From NCBI GenBank assembly GCA_002390525.1, contig DGPR01000002.1:86744-150743 (forward strand): DNA of 64,000 nt. The letters are read 5' to 3'. The notes under the pieces are model-generated. The model had not been told where the DNA came from and searched no databases. It saw only the letters and a program-made list of their open reading frames with translations. Positions 61,701 through 64,000 of this stretch are shown here, piece by piece (position 1 is the stretch's first letter; every line of letters begins with the position of its first letter). The DNA comes from Cellvibrionales bacterium UBA4435 (lineage in GTDB: Bacteria > Pseudomonadota > Gammaproteobacteria > Pseudomonadales > Porticoccaceae). Both the position numbers and the translations under genes were made by a program.

Positions 61701-63002
61701 AATACCAAGCCTATGGAGTGTAGGAGCCCGGTTTAATAGAACTGGGTGCTCACGGATAACTTCATCAAGAATATCCCAAACAATTAGCTCTTCACGTTCC
61801 ACCATTTTTTTTGCAGCCTTTATGGTAGTAGCTAATCCTCGTAATTCCAATTTTGAAAAGATAAATGGCTTGAATAATTCTAAAGCCATACGTTTTGGTA
61901 GGCCGCATTGATGAAGTCTGAGAGTAGGGCCGACTACGATCACAGATCGTCCAGAGTAATCTACTCGTTTTCCTAGCAAATTTTGACGAAAACGACCCTG
62001 CTTTCCTTTAATCATATCCGCAAGGGACTTCAAAGGGCGTTTATTTGACCCTGTGATGGCTCTACCTCGACGTCCGTTATCTAAAAGTGCATCAACTGAT
62101 TCCTGCAGCATTCGCTTTTCATTTCGTACAATTATATCTGGAGCATTTAATTCCAATAAGCGCTTAAGGCGATTATTACGATTTATCACTCGTCGATATA
62201 GATCATTTAAATCAGATGTTGCAAAACGACCACCATCAAGAGGCACTAGAGGTCTTAAGTCAGGCGGGAGAACCGGTAATGCCTCTAAAATCATCCACTC
62301 AGGCTTATTTCCAGAACCAAGAAAGGCCTCTAAAAGTTTTAGGCGTTTTGATAGCTTCTTAATTTTTGTTTCTGAACGAGTGGCTGGAATTTCTTCACGA
62401 ATAATTGCTATTTCTTGATCCATATCAAGATCTTTCATTAAGCTTTGAATACCTTCAGCACCCATCGTTGCCTGAAAATCATCACCAAATTCTTCCATAG
62501 CCTGGAAGTATTCATCATCGGTGAGTAATTGTCCTAACTCTAGAGTGGTCATACCAGGATCAGTAACTATGAAAGATTCAAAATATAATACCCTTTCAAT
62601 TTCTCGTAGCGTCATGTTAAGCATTAGTCCAATGCGAGAAGGAAGTGACTTGAGAAACCATATATGCGCAACAGGACAAGCAAGCTCAATATGAGCCATT
62701 CTATCTCTACGAACTTTTGCTAAGGTGACCTCAACGCCACATTTTTCACAAACGATACCGCGATGTTTCATACGCTTATACTTACCGCAGAGACATTCGT
62801 AATCTTTTACTGGACCAAATATCTTGGCACAAAATAAACCTTCACGTTCTGGTTTAAATGTACGGTAATTAATTGTTTCCGGTTTCTTAACTTCACCGTA
62901 AGACCATGATCGAATCATATCTGGTGACGCTAAACCGATACGAATTGCATCAAATTCGCCTATTTGATCTTGTGATTTCAGCAGATTTAGTAAGTCTTTC
63001 AA
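58782..63002 (-). CDS. rpoC: RNA polymerase subunit beta'
   Basis: 1406 residues. Catalytic N-A-D-F-D-G-D-Q-M near residue 460 with the three Mg-binding aspartates; first zinc site C-L-C-G ... C-E-K-C near 70-88; second zinc site with [13 protein letters not shown]; trigger loop [17 protein letters not shown]. Starts with TTG (product M-K-D-L-L-N-L-L-K), GGAG 8 bases upstream; Escherichia coli uses GTG here. 86 bases after rpoB. Confidence 0.98.
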   Translation of the reverse strand: MKDLLNLLKSQDQIGEFDAIRIGLASPDMIRSWSYGEVKKPETINYRTFKPEREGLFCAKIFGPVKDYECLCGKYKRMKHRGIVCEKCGVEVTLAKVRRDRMAHIELACPVAHIWFLKSLPSRIGLMLNMTLREIERVLYFESFIVTDPGMTTLELGQLLTDDEYFQAMEEFGDDFQATMGAEGIQSLMKDLDMDQEIAIIREEIPATRSETKIKKLSKRLKLLEAFLGSGNKPEWMILEALPVLPPDLRPLVPLDGGRFATSDLNDLYRRVINRNNRLKRLLELNAPDIIVRNEKRMLQESVDALLDNGRRGRAITGSNKRPLKSLADMIKGKQGRFRQNLLGKRVDYSGRSVIVVGPTLRLHQCGLPKRMALELFKPFIFSKLELRGLATTIKAAKKMVEREELIVWDILDEVIREHPVLLNRAPTLHRLGIQAFEPVLIEGKAIQLHPLVCAAYNADFDGDQMAVHVPLTLEAQLESRALMMSTNNILSPASGEPIIVPSQDVVLGLYWMTRERTNALGEGRIFGDLKEVSVAYYSKQIDLQARVKVRINEVNFNDLGEAESKKYIVDTTVGRALLWDIVPDGLSYDMVNQPMTKKAISRIINRCYRDVGLKATVIFADQLMYTGFDFSTKSGASIGVNDFTIPSSKEKIIAQSEEEVKEIESQFSSGLVTQGEKYNKVIDIWSRANDLVAKAMMEVISTEEVSNSDGEIETQSSFNSVFIMADSGARGSPAQIRQLAGMRGLMARPDGSIIETPITANFREGLNVLQYFISTHGARKGLADTALKTANSGYLTRRLVDVSQDLVVVQEDCGTSEGLLMTPVIEGGDIIESLGDRILGRVLAVDVTKPGARKVVLKAGHMIDEKCVEQIEMLGIDELKVRSPITCETRHGICSQCYGRDLARGHRINSGEAVGVVAAQSIGEPGTQLTMRTFHIGGAASRASAADSIQVKTGGKIRFINIKVAERENGELVAVSRSGGLALADENGRERERYKLPYGAVISVKEGSIVAAGDIVAAWDPHTHPIITEVAGQVAFSGMEEGLSIRTQTDEMTGLSSIAVIDPNERPSAGKDIKPMVTLLDDDGKELTFANSTVPAHYMLPPNAILSITDNSHVGAGDIVARIPQEGSKTRDITGGLPRVADLFEARRPKDPAILAEISGTVTFGKETKGKRRLVITPPNGKLLPDGSDHYELLIPKWHQLGVFEGENVTKGEVIADGPENSHDILRLQGVDSLAEYIVNEIQEVYRLQGVKINDKHIEVICRQMLRKAEITDMGDSSFVKGEQIEYTAVLEENEKLVLEKKRPAKFERLLLGITKASLATESFISAASFQETTRVLTEASVTGKADYLRGLKENVVVGRLIPAGTGLTYHRKRREAKEKESEIAVSAVDIEAALSEALSTSESE

Positions 63003-63088
63003 CGCTTTTCTCCATAATGGATGCTATATTTTAATAGAGGGCAAATGTAACGCCCCCCCAACTTAATTTTTAATATATTTCAATAAGA

Positions 63089-64000
<912 letters not shown>

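Overview
This is an AT-rich bacterial chromosome window from a gammaproteobacterium. Gene order places it near the Pseudomonadales/Oceanospirillales. Several blocks have the same order as in Pseudomonas: prmC-prfA-hemA next to a TPR-type lipoprotein gene, lolB, ispE, tRNA-Gln, prs, rplY, pth, ychF and tRNA-Met; miaB-ybeZ-ybeY-ybeX-lnt-leuS-lptE-holA; and murU-amgK divergent from lptD-surA-pdxA-rsmA-apaG-apaH. High AT content, short intergenic gaps, many overlapping starts and a very small accessory fraction suggest a streamlined, probably aquatic or host-associated lineage. Species cannot be named from the sequence.

Layout. 1-2.0 kb: 3' end of gatB, a small conserved gene, a cupin and a cold-shock gene with a strong promoter and long leader. 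2.0-4.6 kb: two DEAD-box RNA helicases (rhlE, rhlB). 4.9-14.8 kb: flavin reductase, translation termination (prfA, prmC), haem precursor synthesis (hemA), lolB, ispE, prs, rplY, pth, ychF and two tRNAs, one of which overlaps the end of ispE. 15.0-17.7 kb: a small accessory patch with a WbpP-like nucleotide-sugar epimerase, a class Ic-type aspartate aminotransferase and a DUF1820 gene. 17.8-27.6 kb: tRNA modification, rRNA maturation, lipoprotein acylation, leuS, lptE and holA. 27.6-36.3 kb: peptidoglycan recycling (murU, amgK) and the outer-membrane/ribosome-maturation operon lptD to apaH. 36.3-39.2 kb: an AtoE-type carboxylate transporter and an apparently degenerate sensor histidine kinase. 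39.2-52.9 kb: complete alpha, spc and S10 ribosomal operons on the minus strand. 53.3-57.6 kb: two EF-G genes facing each other. 57.7-64 kb: rpsG, rpsL, rpoC and the 3' part of rpoB.

The genes are overwhelmingly housekeeping: ribosome, RNA polymerase, translation factors and envelope biogenesis. I did not find a clear new defence, mobile or biosynthetic system. The points most worth a second look are: replacement of the expected tuf gene between fusA and rpsJ by an inverted second EF-G gene; a histidine kinase that keeps its phosphoacceptor histidine but has lost the N, G1 and G2 ATP-binding signatures; a tRNA-Gln gene that supplies the last codons of ispE; a shortened TPR lipoprotein before lolB; and hairpins in the str, spc/alpha and fusA intergenic regions.
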